Below are positions 21,858-31,021 of a stretch of 64,000 bases of DNA, piece by piece; within the stretch, counting starts at the first letter, position 1, and each line of letters opens with the position of its first letter. Origin of the DNA: Actinomadura rifamycini DSM 43936 (GTDB lineage: Bacteria; Actinomycetota; Actinomycetes; Streptosporangiales; Streptosporangiaceae); assembly GCF_000425065.1 (NCBI RefSeq), contig NZ_KE384300.1, forward strand, positions 534,559 through 598,558. Reading direction: 5' to 3'. The notes beneath the pieces were generated by a model. The model was not told the DNA's origin. It made no database searches and was given only the letters and a program-made list of their open reading frames with translations. The translations under genes were made by a program, and so were the position numbers.

Positions 21858-24127
21858 CCCAGGGGCCGGGACGCGGCGCCGGGCCGTCGCCCGGCCGCGG
21901 GCGCGGCCCGCAGGGCCGCGGCTCCCGGGGATCGGCGGGCCGGGACGGCAAGAGCGGCCCGGGCGCGGCGCGCGCGTCCGGGCGCACCGACGGGACGGGC
22001 GGTCGCGGGGGTCCGCGCCGCCCGGCCCGCGGCGCGACGCCCCCGCCGCGCTCGTCCGAGCCCGCCAAGCCGTCCGGCAAGAGCGGCCCGAAGAAGCCGG
22101 GCGGCGCGAAGGGCGCGGCCAAGCCGGCCTCCGCGAGATCCGCCTCCGCGAAGACCGCCGCCCCGAAATCGAGCCCCGCCAAAACGACCTCCGGCAAGGC
22201 CGCGGCGCCCAAGGGCGGCTCCGCGAAGAAGGGCACCGGCACCGCGGCGGGCAAGCGCACCCCGGTGGCGTCGCCGCAGGGGCGCGCCCCCGCCCGGCCC
22301 CGCAAGGGCGCCGACAAGGGGCCCGGACGGACGCGCCGGCCGCGGCGCGGCGGCGGTTCGGGCCCGCCGCGCGGCCCGCGGCACCGCGGCGTCTTCGACC
22401 GCCGCGACCCGCTGAAGCGCCTCAACATCGGGCTGCTCGCCGTCGCGTTCGTGCTGTCGCTGTTCGCCGGGCGCCTCGTCCAGCTCCAGACCATCGACGA
22501 CGACCGGTACGCCGAGCTGGCGCTGCGGCAGCGGGTCAAGGAGATCGAGCTGCCCGCCCTCCGCGGCGAGATCACCGACGCCAAGGGCAACCCGTTCGCG
22601 ATGACGGTGGAGGCCCGGTCGGTGTTCGTCGACCCGTCGATCATCGAGCCGGGGAAGCGGCAGGAGATCGTCAACGCGCTGGCGCCCACCCTCGGCCTCA
22701 ACCCCGCCACCGTGATGAAGGCGGTCAGCAAGCCCGACACCCAGTTCGTGTACCTGGCGCACGGCGTGCGCCCGGAGAAGGCCCGCATGATCAACGATTG
22801 GGGTTTCGCCGGGATCGGGACTTTGCCGGAGTATCGCCGGGAGTATCCCAACGGATCGCTGGCCGCGGGCGTCATAGGTTTCGTGAACGACTCGGGCAAG
22901 GGCGCGGCCGGGATCGAGGCCGCGATGAACGACGTGCTCGCGGGCCGCGACGGCCGGCAGCGCGTGGAGCTGAGCCTCGAGGGCCAGCACATCCCGATGG
23001 GCGAGGACCAGAAGCAGGCCCCCGTCCCGGGCCGCAGCATCCGCCTCACCCTCCTGCAGGACCTGCAGTACAAGGCGCAAGAGGCGATCACGCGGCAGGT
23101 CAAGGCGACCGGCAGCGAGGGCGGCAGCGTCATCGTCATGGACCCGCGCAGCGGCAAGATCCTCGCGATGGCGTCCGCGCCCGGCTACGACCCGAACCGC
23201 TACGGCGCGTCGAAACCCGACGTGTGGGGCAGCCCGCTCGTCCAGCGGGCCTTCGAACCCGGCAGCACCGGGAAGGTCGCCACGGCCGCCGCCGTCCTCG
23301 AGCACGGCGGCGTCACCCCGCAGACCCCGTTCACCGTGCCCGACCGCATCAGGCGCTACGAGCTGTTCCGCGACTCGCACCCGCACCCCACCGAGCGGCT
23401 CACCTTCGCCGGCGTCCTCGCCGAGTCCAGCAACGTGGGCACCATCCTGGCCGCCGAGCGGATCAGCGAGAAGCAGCTCTACGACACGCTGCGCGAGTTC
23501 GGCTTCGGGGAGAAGACCGGCCTGAACCTGCCCGGGGAGACGGCCGGGAGCCTCCGCCCGCCCGACCGGTGGTCCGGCACCGACCGGCACACGATCGCGT
23601 TCGGGCAGGGCCTCTCGGTGAACGCCGTGCAGATGGCCAGCGTCTACGCGACGATCGCCAACGGCGGCGTCCGGGTCGAGCCGAGCCTCATCGCCGGCAC
23701 CGTGGACGAGGACGACGAGTTCGACCCCGCGGACGGTCCGGAGACCAGGCGGGTCGTCAGCGCCCGCACCGCGCGGCAGATCAGCGACATGCTGGAGGGC
23801 GTCACCACCGAGGAGGGTACCGCGCCCAAGGCGCAGATCGAGGGGTACCGGGTCGCCGGCAAGACCGGCACGGCCGAGCGGATCAACCCCGACACCGGGG
23901 CCTACCGGGGCGGCGGCTACGTCGCCTCGTTCGCCGGATTCGCCCCGGCCGACGACCCGCGGCTCGTCGTTCAGGTCGTCCTGGAGAACCCCAGGCGCGG
24001 CAGCCACTATGGTGGCGACGTCGCGGCCCCGGTCTTCCGGGACGTGATGGGCTTCGCGCTGCAGACCCAGAAGATTCCGCCGACGGGAAGCGAACCGCCG
24101 ACGATCCGGACCCACGCGCGGGACTGA
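21854..24127 (+). CDS. ftsI: Class B penicillin-binding protein, septal transpeptidase FtsI (PBP3)
   Basis: 757 aa, longer than usual because of a 185-residue basic Gly/Pro/Lys/Ala-rich cytoplasmic tail. The membrane helix is at about 193-212 (LNIGLLAVAFVLSLFAGRLVQLQ). The class B dimerisation region follows (RQRVKEIELPALRGEITDAKGNPFAM). The transpeptidase motifs are STGK in FEPGSTGKVA (SxxK nucleophile), SSN in AESSNVGT and KTG in AGKTGTAE. It crosslinks septal peptidoglycan with FtsW. No PASTA domain. The GTG start overlaps the ftsL stop as GTGA. Confidence 0.95.
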   Translation: MTQGPGRGAGPSPGRGRGPQGRGSRGSAGRDGKSGPGAARASGRTDGTGGRGGPRRPARGATPPPRSSEPAKPSGKSGPKKPGGAKGAAKPASARSASAKTAAPKSSPAKTTSGKAAAPKGGSAKKGTGTAAGKRTPVASPQGRAPARPRKGADKGPGRTRRPRRGGGSGPPRGPRHRGVFDRRDPLKRLNIGLLAVAFVLSLFAGRLVQLQTIDDDRYAELALRQRVKEIELPALRGEITDAKGNPFAMTVEARSVFVDPSIIEPGKRQEIVNALAPTLGLNPATVMKAVSKPDTQFVYLAHGVRPEKARMINDWGFAGIGTLPEYRREYPNGSLAAGVIGFVNDSGKGAAGIEAAMNDVLAGRDGRQRVELSLEGQHIPMGEDQKQAPVPGRSIRLTLLQDLQYKAQEAITRQVKATGSEGGSVIVMDPRSGKILAMASAPGYDPNRYGASKPDVWGSPLVQRAFEPGSTGKVATAAAVLEHGGVTPQTPFTVPDRIRRYELFRDSHPHPTERLTFAGVLAESSNVGTILAAERISEKQLYDTLREFGFGEKTGLNLPGETAGSLRPPDRWSGTDRHTIAFGQGLSVNAVQMASVYATIANGGVRVEPSLIAGTVDEDDEFDPADGPETRRVVSARTARQISDMLEGVTTEEGTAPKAQIEGYRVAGKTGTAERINPDTGAYRGGGYVASFAGFAPADDPRLVVQVVLENPRRGSHYGGDVAAPVFRDVMGFALQTQKIPPTGSEPPTIRTHARD

Positions 24128-24137
24128 TCGCAGCGAG

Positions 24138-24143
24138 TACCCT
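24138..24143 (+). promoter_or_regulatory. Possible -10 element before murE
   Basis: TACCCT (TAnnnT) ends 8 bases before the GTG at 24152, in a gap that has no ribosome binding site. A leaderless internal promoter would explain this start. No -35 is visible. Confidence 0.3.
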
Positions 24144-24151
24144 TCCACGCC

Positions 24152-25756
24152 GTGAGTCCACCGCCGAACTCATCGCCCGCACCGCGGCGGTTCCGTTCCG
24201 ATTCCACCGAAAGTCACGTCATGCGTCCGACCACCAATCCGGCCCGCCCGCTGAGCGGGCTCGCGGAGCTCTTCGGGATCGAGGCCGGTGACCTGGGGCG
24301 GACGTCCGCCACCGGGATCACGCACGACTCCCGGGCGGTCCGGCCCGGCGACGTCTACGCGGCGCTGCCGGGGACCCGCGCCCACGGCGCGCAGTTCGCC
24401 GAGCAGGCCGCGCGGGCCGGCGCGGTCGCCGTCCTCACCGACCCCGCCGGGCACGAGCCGGCCGCCGCGACCGGCCTGCCGGTCCTGGTCGTCCCGGACG
24501 TCCGCGCCCGGCTCGGCGCCGCGGCGTCCTGGGTGTACGGGGAGCCCGGCCGCGACATCACCCTCATCGGCGTCACCGGCACCAGCGGGAAGACCACCAC
24601 GGTGTTCCTCGCCGAGGCGGGGCTGCGCGCCGCCGGGCTCGAGACCGGCCTGGTGGGCGGCGTCGAGATCCGCGCGGGCGGCGACACGGTGCCGAGCGCG
24701 CTCACCACGCCGGAGGCCACCGACCTGCACGCGCTGCTGGCGATGATGCGCGAGCGCGGCGTCGGCGCCGCCGCGATGGAGGTGTCCAGCCACGCGCTCG
24801 TCCAGGGCCGGGTGGGCGGCGCCCGCTACGAGGTCGCGGTGTTCACGAACCTGTCCCAGGACCACCTGGACTACCACCCGACCATGCAGGACTACTTCCT
24901 CGCGAAGGCCCGGCTGTTCACCCCCGAGTACTCGGGCGTCGGCGTGGTCAACCTCGACGACCACTACGGCCGCGAGCTGCTGGAGATGGCCACCGTCCCG
25001 ACCACGACGTTCTCCGCGTCGGGCGACCCGGGCGCCGACTGGCGCGCCGAGGACGTGCGCCTCGGCGCCGACGGCGCCGCGTTCCGCGTCGTCGGGCCCG
25101 GCGGCGTCGAGGCCGACGCGGGGGTGGCGCTGCCCGGCCCGTTCAACGTCGCGAACGCGCTCGCCGCGATCGTCGCGCTGGTGGAGGCCGGGATCACGCT
25201 GCAGGCCGCCGTGCGGGGCGTCGCGTCCTGCCCGGGCGTCCCCGGACGGCTGGAGCGGGTCGACGAGGGGCAGGACTTCACCGCCCTCGTCGACTACTCG
25301 CACAAGCCCGGCGCGGTCGAGGCCGTGCTGAACGCGCTGCGCCCGGTCACCGAGGGGCGGCTCGCGATCGTCCTCGGCTGCGGCGGCGACCGCGACCGCG
25401 GCAAGCGCCCGCTCATGGGGGAGGCCGCGCTGCGGCTGGCCGACATGGCGTATTTCACGAACGACAACCCGCGGTCGGAAGATCCACTGGCCATCCTCGG
25501 CGCTATGGTCGAGGGCGGGCTCAAGGTGCCGCAGCCGCAGCGGGCGCACGTCGTGGTGGAACCCGACCGTGCCGCCGCCATCGCGCTGGCCGTCGGCCGG
25601 GCCCGTCGCGGCGACGTCCTGGTCATCGCGGGCAAAGGGCACGAGCAGGGCCAGAACGTGGCCGGCGAGGTGCATCCGTTCGACGACCGCGAGGTCGTCC
25701 GCGCCGCGCTGCGGCGCCACATGGGTGAGACGAGAGGGGCGGGGACGCAGGCGTGA
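24152..25756 (+). CDS. murE: UDP-N-acetylmuramoyl-L-alanyl-D-glutamate--2,6-diaminopimelate ligase
   Basis: 534 aa Mur ligase. ATP site GVTGTSGKTTT (about residues 143-153), UDP-binding part SRAVRPGDVYAALPGTRAHG, substrate region TTPEATDLHALL, carbamylated Lys in YFLAKARLF. FTNDNPRSEDP carries the DNPR motif that selects meso-diaminopimelate rather than lysine, so the wall should be DAP-type. GTG 24152 is used; an ATG at 24221 would give a 511-aa protein and is a real alternative. The stop overlaps murF (GTGA). Confidence 0.95.
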   Translation: MSPPPNSSPAPRRFRSDSTESHVMRPTTNPARPLSGLAELFGIEAGDLGRTSATGITHDSRAVRPGDVYAALPGTRAHGAQFAEQAARAGAVAVLTDPAGHEPAAATGLPVLVVPDVRARLGAAASWVYGEPGRDITLIGVTGTSGKTTTVFLAEAGLRAAGLETGLVGGVEIRAGGDTVPSALTTPEATDLHALLAMMRERGVGAAAMEVSSHALVQGRVGGARYEVAVFTNLSQDHLDYHPTMQDYFLAKARLFTPEYSGVGVVNLDDHYGRELLEMATVPTTTFSASGDPGADWRAEDVRLGADGAAFRVVGPGGVEADAGVALPGPFNVANALAAIVALVEAGITLQAAVRGVASCPGVPGRLERVDEGQDFTALVDYSHKPGAVEAVLNALRPVTEGRLAIVLGCGGDRDRGKRPLMGEAALRLADMAYFTNDNPRSEDPLAILGAMVEGGLKVPQPQRAHVVVEPDRAAAIALAVGRARRGDVLVIAGKGHEQGQNVAGEVHPFDDREVVRAALRRHMGETRGAGTQA

Positions 25757-27192
25757 TCCCACTTCCGCTGTCGACGATCGCGGAGATCACGGAGGGGACC
25801 GTGCACGGCGGCCCCCCGGACGCCGTGGTGCGCGGTCCCGTGGTCGTCGACTCCCGTGCGGCCGAGCCGGGCGCCCTGTTCGCGGCGCTGCCCGGCGAGC
25901 GCGCCGACGGCCACGACTTCGCCCCCGCCGCGCTCGCGGCCGGGGCCGCCGGGGTGCTCGCGCTGCGCCCCGTGGACGGGCCCGCCGTGCTGGTCCGCGA
26001 CGTGCAGGAGGCGCTCGGGCGGCTCGCCCGGGGCGTGCTGGAGCGGCTCCCGGACACGACCGTCGCCGCGGTCACCGGGTCGGCCGGCAAGACCTCCACC
26101 AAGGACCTCATCGCGCAGGTCGTCGGGCGCGCCGGGCCGACGGTGTTCCCGCCCGGGTCGTTCAACAACGAGATCGGGTTGCCGCTGACGGTGCTGCGCG
26201 CCGACGCAGGCACCCGCCACCTGGTGCTGGAGATGGGCGCCCGCGGCGTCGGGCACATCGCCTACCTCACCGGCATCGCGCGGCCCGACATCGGCGTCGT
26301 CCTCAACGTCGGGACGGCGCACGTCGGCGAGTTCGGCGGCCGCGAGATGATCGCGAAGGCGAAGGGCGAGATGGTCGAGGCGCTCGCGCCCGGGGGCACC
26401 GCGGTGCTCAACGCCGACGACCCGCTCGTCGCGGCGATGGCGTCCCGCACGGCCGCGACCGTCGTCACGTTCGGGCGGTCGCCGGACGCGACCGTCCGCG
26501 CCGCGGACGAGACGCTGGACGAGCGGGGCCGCGCCCGGTTCACGCTGGTCACCCCCGAGGGGGCGGTGCCGGTCGCGCTGCGCCTGCACGGCTCGCACGC
26601 CGTCCCGAACGCGCTGGCCGCCGCCGCGGCCGCCCGCGCCGCCGGGATCGCGCCCGCCGACGCCGCCGCGGCGCTGTCGGAGGCCGAGCCGGTCAGCCGG
26701 TGGCGGATGGAGGTCGCCGAGACCGCCGACGGCGTCACCGTCGTCAACGACGCCTACAACGCCAACCCGGACTCCACGCGCGCCGCGGTCGACCTGCTCG
26801 CCCACATGGCCCGCGGGCGCCGCGCCTGGGCCGTCCTCGGCGAAATGGCCGAACTGGGCGACTCGTCCGCGTCGGAACATGCCAAGATCGGGGAGCATGT
26901 CGCCCGCAGCGGCGTCGCCGGCCTCATCGTCGTCGGCGCGAACGCCGCGGCGATGGCCGAAGGGGCCGCACGGGCGACGTCATGGACGGGAGAGTGCGTG
27001 CAGGTGGATGACGTCGGCGCGGCGGTGGCCGCGCTCAGCGAGCGGCTCGCGCCGCGGGACGTCGTACTGGTGAAGGGATCGCGGGTGACCGGTCTGGAAC
27101 GGGTCGCCGAGGGCGTCCTGACCGGTCGGCGCGGGACGGGCGCGACGGCCCCCGCCGCCGGCGACCGGGGTGACGCGGAGGCCGCCCGATGA
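25753..27192 (+). CDS. murF: UDP-N-acetylmuramoyl-tripeptide--D-alanyl-D-alanine ligase
   Basis: 479 aa. It adds D-Ala-D-Ala to the tripeptide precursor. Seen: DSRAAEPGALFAALPGERADGHDF, ATP loop TGSAGKTSTKDL (about residue 109), FPPGSFNNEIGLPLTVL, LEMGARGVGHIAYLTGIARPDIGVVLNVGTAH, NDAYNANPDSTRAAV and the C-terminal AVLGEMAELGDSS. The start and stop both overlap the neighbouring genes by 4 bases. Confidence 0.96.
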   Translation: MIPLPLSTIAEITEGTVHGGPPDAVVRGPVVVDSRAAEPGALFAALPGERADGHDFAPAALAAGAAGVLALRPVDGPAVLVRDVQEALGRLARGVLERLPDTTVAAVTGSAGKTSTKDLIAQVVGRAGPTVFPPGSFNNEIGLPLTVLRADAGTRHLVLEMGARGVGHIAYLTGIARPDIGVVLNVGTAHVGEFGGREMIAKAKGEMVEALAPGGTAVLNADDPLVAAMASRTAATVVTFGRSPDATVRAADETLDERGRARFTLVTPEGAVPVALRLHGSHAVPNALAAAAAARAAGIAPADAAAALSEAEPVSRWRMEVAETADGVTVVNDAYNANPDSTRAAVDLLAHMARGRRAWAVLGEMAELGDSSASEHAKIGEHVARSGVAGLIVVGANAAAMAEGAARATSWTGECVQVDDVGAAVAALSERLAPRDVVLVKGSRVTGLERVAEGVLTGRRGTGATAPAAGDRGDAEAAR

Positions 27193-28244
27193 CCGACATC
27201 ATGATCGCCGCCGGGGTGTCGCTGGTCTTCGTGGCGCTGGGCACCCCGGTGTGGATCAGGATCGTCAACCGGCTCGGCTACGGGCAGATGATCCGCGACG
27301 ACGGGCCCGAGGCCCACCTCACCAAGCGCGGCACCCCCTCGATGGGCGGCACCGTCTTCATCGTCGGCTCGCTCGTCGGGTACGCGGTGTCCCACCTGGT
27401 GACCGGGAACGCCCCCACGGTCTCCGGGATCCTGGCGCTGTTCCTGATGACCGGACTCGGGCTGGTCGGGTTCGTCGACGACTACATCAAGGTGTTCAAG
27501 CAGCGCAGCCTCGGCCTGCGCAGCGGCGCCAAGATGATCGGGATCATCCTGGTCGGCGTCGTGTTCGCGGTCGTGTCGCTGCGCTTCCCCAACGGCTACG
27601 ACGTCACCCCCGCCTCCGCCCACATCTCCTTCCTGCGCGACTTCGGCCCCTCGATCGGCCCCTACTTCTTCGTGCTGTGGGCGCTGCTGCTCATCGCCGC
27701 GATGTCCAACGGCGTCAACCTCACCGACGGGCTGGACGGCCTCGCCGCCGGCCCGGCGGGCATGGTGCTGGCCGCGTACGTGGTCATCGGCAACTGGCAG
27801 CTGCGCAACAGCTGCTCCGCCGCCCTCGCCCCCAACTGCTACAGCGTCCGCGACCCCTTGGACCTCGCGGTCGTCGCCGCCGCCGTGCTCGGCGGCGTGT
27901 TCGGCTTCCTCTGGTGGAACGCCCCCCCGGCCAAGATCTTCATGGGCGACACCGGCTCGCTGGCCCTCGGCGGCGTGCTGGTCGCCCTGGCCATCCTCAC
28001 CCGCACCCAGCTGCTGCTCGCGATCCTCTGCGGGCTCATCGTGATGATCACCCTGTCGGTGATCATCCAGGTCGGCGGGTTCAAGATGACCGGGAAACGC
28101 GTGTTCAAGATGGCGCCGCTGCAGCATCACTTCGAGCTGTCCGGATGGGCCGAGACCACGATCGTCGTGCGGTTCTGGCTCATGTCCGCCCTGTTCGTCG
28201 GGATCGGCATCGGCCTGTTCTACCTGGAATGGATGCCGAAGTGA
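27189..28244 (+). CDS. mraY: Phospho-N-acetylmuramoyl-pentapeptide transferase
   Basis: 351 aa integral membrane enzyme with about ten helices. It transfers phospho-MurNAc-pentapeptide to undecaprenyl phosphate to form lipid I. Conserved acidic motifs: GFVDDYIKVFKQRSLGL, NGVNLTDGLDGLAAG and KIFMGDTGSLALGG; also KRGTPSMGGTVF and PLQHHFELSGW. The ATG overlaps the murF stop as ATGA. Confidence 0.97.
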   Translation: MTDIMIAAGVSLVFVALGTPVWIRIVNRLGYGQMIRDDGPEAHLTKRGTPSMGGTVFIVGSLVGYAVSHLVTGNAPTVSGILALFLMTGLGLVGFVDDYIKVFKQRSLGLRSGAKMIGIILVGVVFAVVSLRFPNGYDVTPASAHISFLRDFGPSIGPYFFVLWALLLIAAMSNGVNLTDGLDGLAAGPAGMVLAAYVVIGNWQLRNSCSAALAPNCYSVRDPLDLAVVAAAVLGGVFGFLWWNAPPAKIFMGDTGSLALGGVLVALAILTRTQLLLAILCGLIVMITLSVIIQVGGFKMTGKRVFKMAPLQHHFELSGWAETTIVVRFWLMSALFVGIGIGLFYLEWMPK

Positions 28245-29701
28245 CGAACGGTCCCTGGGACGGGCTGCCGGTGTGCGTGGCCGGGCTCGGCGTGTCCGGC
28301 GCGGCCGCCGCGCGGGCGCTCGCCGCGCGCGGCGCCCGCGTCACCGCCGTGGAGGCCCGCGACGACGCGGAGCGGCGCGCGCTCGCCGCCGACCTGGAGG
28401 CCCGCGGGGCCGCGGTCAGGCTCGGCGACGGCGACGCCCTGCCCGCGGGCACCGAGCTGGTCGTGACCTCGCCGGGCTGGCGCCCGGACGCCCCGCTGCT
28501 CGCGGCGGCGGCCGCCGCCGGCATCGAGATCATCGGCGAGGTCGAGCTGGCGTGGCGGCTGCGCCCGGCCGAGGGCGCGGCGCCCTGGCTGGCGATCACC
28601 GGGACGGACGGCAAGACCACCGCCGTGCGGATGCTGGCGGGCATGCTCGCCGCCGCCGGGCACGACGCCCTCGCCGTCGGCAACGTCGGCACCCCCATCG
28701 TCGAGGCGGTCGCGGAGAAGCACGACGTCCTCGCCGTGGAGCTGTCGAGCTACCAGCTGCACTGGTCGAGCTCGCTCGCCCCGGCCGCGTCCGCCGTCCT
28801 CAACGTCGCGCCCGACCACCTCGACTGGCACGGCTCCATGGACGCGTACGTCGAGGCCAAGGGCAAGATCTACGCGCCCGGCTGCGTCGCCGTCCACAAC
28901 GCCGACGACGCGACCTCCACGGCGCTCGCCGAGAACGCCGCGGACGTCGAGCGGCGCGTCGGGTTCACGCTGCGGGTGCCGCGCCCCGGCGAACTGGGCG
29001 TCGTCGAGGACCTGCTCGTCGACCGGGCGTACACGGAGAACCCGGCGACCGAGGCCGCCGAGCTGGCCGCGCTCGAGGACGTCCGCCCGTTCGCGCCGCA
29101 CAACGTCGCGAACGCGCTCGCCGCCGCGGCCCTCGCCCGCGCCTACGGGGTGCCGCCCGAGGCGGTCCGGGAGGGGCTGCGCGCGTTCGTCCCCGACCCG
29201 CACCGCATCCAGCACGTCGCCGACGTCGACGGCGTCGCCTACGTCAACGACTCGAAGGCCACCCAGCCGCACGCCGCCGCGGCGTCCCTGGCGGCCTACG
29301 AGCCGATCGTGTGGATCGCGGGCGGCCTGCTGAAGGGCCTGGACGTCGACGACCTGGTCCGATCGTGCGCCGCGCGGCTCCGCGGGGTCGTGCTGATGGG
29401 CCGCGACCGGCACCGGCTCGCCGAGGCGCTCGCGCGACACGCGGCGGATGTCCCCGTCGTGGACGTCGCCGACACCGACACTGGGGCGATGGAACGCGTC
29501 GTCACCGAAGCCGCCGGGCTCGCCCGCCCCGGCGACACCGTGCTGCTCGCCCCCGTCGGGGCCTCCTTCGACATGTTCGCCAACTACCCGGCCCGCGGCG
29601 ACGCGTTCATCGCGGCCGTCGAACGGCTCGCCGCCGCCCGCGGCGCGGCCGGCGGCGGCGGTGCCGCCGGGCCGGCGGACGGTTCCCGGAGCACCCGGTA
29701 G
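28241..29701 (+). CDS. murD: UDP-N-acetylmuramoylalanine--D-glutamate ligase
   Basis: 486 aa. N-terminal Rossmann-like domain (VCVAGLGVSGAAAARALAARGARVTAVEARDD), ATP loop ITGTDGKTTAVRML, VELSSYQLHWSSSLAP, NVAPDHLDWHGSMDAYVEAKGKIY and the C-terminal NDSKATQPHAAAASL and VGASFDMFANYPARGDAF. GTG 28241 overlaps the mraY stop as GTGA; ATG 28229 would add four residues. Confidence 0.95.
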   Translation: MTNGPWDGLPVCVAGLGVSGAAAARALAARGARVTAVEARDDAERRALAADLEARGAAVRLGDGDALPAGTELVVTSPGWRPDAPLLAAAAAAGIEIIGEVELAWRLRPAEGAAPWLAITGTDGKTTAVRMLAGMLAAAGHDALAVGNVGTPIVEAVAEKHDVLAVELSSYQLHWSSSLAPAASAVLNVAPDHLDWHGSMDAYVEAKGKIYAPGCVAVHNADDATSTALAENAADVERRVGFTLRVPRPGELGVVEDLLVDRAYTENPATEAAELAALEDVRPFAPHNVANALAAAALARAYGVPPEAVREGLRAFVPDPHRIQHVADVDGVAYVNDSKATQPHAAAASLAAYEPIVWIAGGLLKGLDVDDLVRSCAARLRGVVLMGRDRHRLAEALARHAADVPVVDVADTDTGAMERVVTEAAGLARPGDTVLLAPVGASFDMFANYPARGDAFIAAVERLAAARGAAGGGGAAGPADGSRSTR

Positions 29702-29712
29702 GGCACGGCGCG

Positions 29713-30996
29713 ATGGCCTCCACATCGGCCGGTAGCGCATCGGCCGACCGGGCGGCGGGCGACCGCCGGACGCGGCGGTTCGGGCCGCGCGAGCGCGCGG
29801 TCGCCGCCGTCGGACTGCTCGACCGCCCGCTGACGTCCTACTACCTCGTCCTCGGCTGCACGATCCTGCTGACGGCGCTCGGCCTGACGATGGTGCTGTC
29901 GGCGTCCAGCGTCGAGCAGCTCCAGGCGACCGGCTCGGCGTACACGCTGGTGCAGAAGCAGGCGCTGTGGCTGGTGATCGGGCTGCCCGGCATGTGGCTG
30001 GCGTCCCGCCTCCCGGTGAAGACGTTCCGCGCGTGCGCCTACCCGCTGCTGCTGCTGTCGATGGTCGCGCTCGCGCTCGTCCTGGTGCCCGGCCTCGGGC
30101 GCAGCGCGTGGGGCGCGACCCGCTGGATCGACCTCGGGCCCGTGCAGATCCAGCCGTCCGAGCCCGCCAAGCTCGGCCTGGTGCTGTGGGGCGCCGACCT
30201 GCTCGCCCGCAAGGAGCGGCTCGGGCACCTCACCGAGTGGCGGCCGCTGCTGGTGCCGCTGCTGCCCGGCGCCGGGTTCCTGGTGCTGCTGGTCATGCTG
30301 GGCAGCGACCTCGGCACCACGCTGGTGCTGCTGACGATCTTCCTCGCGCTGCTGTGGGTGGTCGGCGCGCCCGGACGGCTGTTCGTCGGGATGGCCGGCA
30401 TGGTGCTGCTGCTCGTGGCGATCCTCATCATCGTCGAGCCGTACCGGATGCAGCGCCTCACCGGGTTCCTCGACCCGTCCGGCAACACGCTCACCAGCAA
30501 CTACCAGAGCCTCCAGGGGCTGTACGCGATCGCGTCGGGCGGCATGTTCGGCATCGGGCTGGGGGAGAGCCGCGCCAAGTGGGACTACCTCCCGCACGCC
30601 GAGACCGACTTCATCTTCGCGATCGTGGGGGAGGAGCTCGGGCTCGCCGGCACCCTCGTCGTGCTGGGCCTGTTCGGGCTGCTCACCTACGCGGGCCTGC
30701 GCATCGCCAAGCGCGTCCAGGACACCTTCACGCGCCTCGCCGCCGCGGGCGTCACCGCGTGGCTCGTCGTCCAGGCCGTCATCAACATCGGCGCGGTCAT
30801 CAACGTCCTGCCCATCACCGGGATCCCGCTGCCGCTCGTGTCCTACGGCGGTTCCGCGCTGATCCCGACCCTGCTCGCCCTGGGCATGCTGCTCGCCTTC
30901 GCGAAACGGGAGCCCGGCGCGAGACAGGCACTCTCCGCACGGGGCCCCGGACCGGTCGTGAGGGCTCTAAGCTGGCTAGGGCTGGCACGTCGGTGA
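29713..30996 (+). CDS. ftsW: Septal peptidoglycan glycosyltransferase FtsW
   Basis: 427 aa SEDS protein with ten membrane helices after a 40-residue cytoplasmic tail. Landmarks: LTSYYLVLGCTILLTALGLTMVLSASSV, WLVIGLPGMWLASRLP, RWIDLGPVQIQPSEPAKLGLVLW (SEDS signature), the catalytic-loop Asp in GSDLGTTLVLL, HAETDFIFAIVGEELGLAG and the LPLVSYGGSALI C-terminal motif. It polymerises septal glycan with FtsI. ATG 29713 is 11 bases after the murD stop. Confidence 0.95.
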   Translation: MASTSAGSASADRAAGDRRTRRFGPRERAVAAVGLLDRPLTSYYLVLGCTILLTALGLTMVLSASSVEQLQATGSAYTLVQKQALWLVIGLPGMWLASRLPVKTFRACAYPLLLLSMVALALVLVPGLGRSAWGATRWIDLGPVQIQPSEPAKLGLVLWGADLLARKERLGHLTEWRPLLVPLLPGAGFLVLLVMLGSDLGTTLVLLTIFLALLWVVGAPGRLFVGMAGMVLLLVAILIIVEPYRMQRLTGFLDPSGNTLTSNYQSLQGLYAIASGGMFGIGLGESRAKWDYLPHAETDFIFAIVGEELGLAGTLVVLGLFGLLTYAGLRIAKRVQDTFTRLAAAGVTAWLVVQAVINIGAVINVLPITGIPLPLVSYGGSALIPTLLALGMLLAFAKREPGARQALSARGPGPVVRALSWLGLARR

Positions 30997-31021
30997 TTTT
31001 CATGAGGAGTTGTCAACGAGC

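Noticed and set aside
23240..23280. FtsI active site reads STGK rather than STMK/STFK
   Set aside because: SxxK only needs Ser and Lys; the SSN and KTG boxes are intact, so the protein should be active.
21047..24148. A long open frame antisense to ftsL-ftsI
   Set aside because: High third-position GC creates stop-free antisense frames; the product has repetitive Gly/Arg/Leu composition and no motif. The sense strand has complete FtsI motifs.
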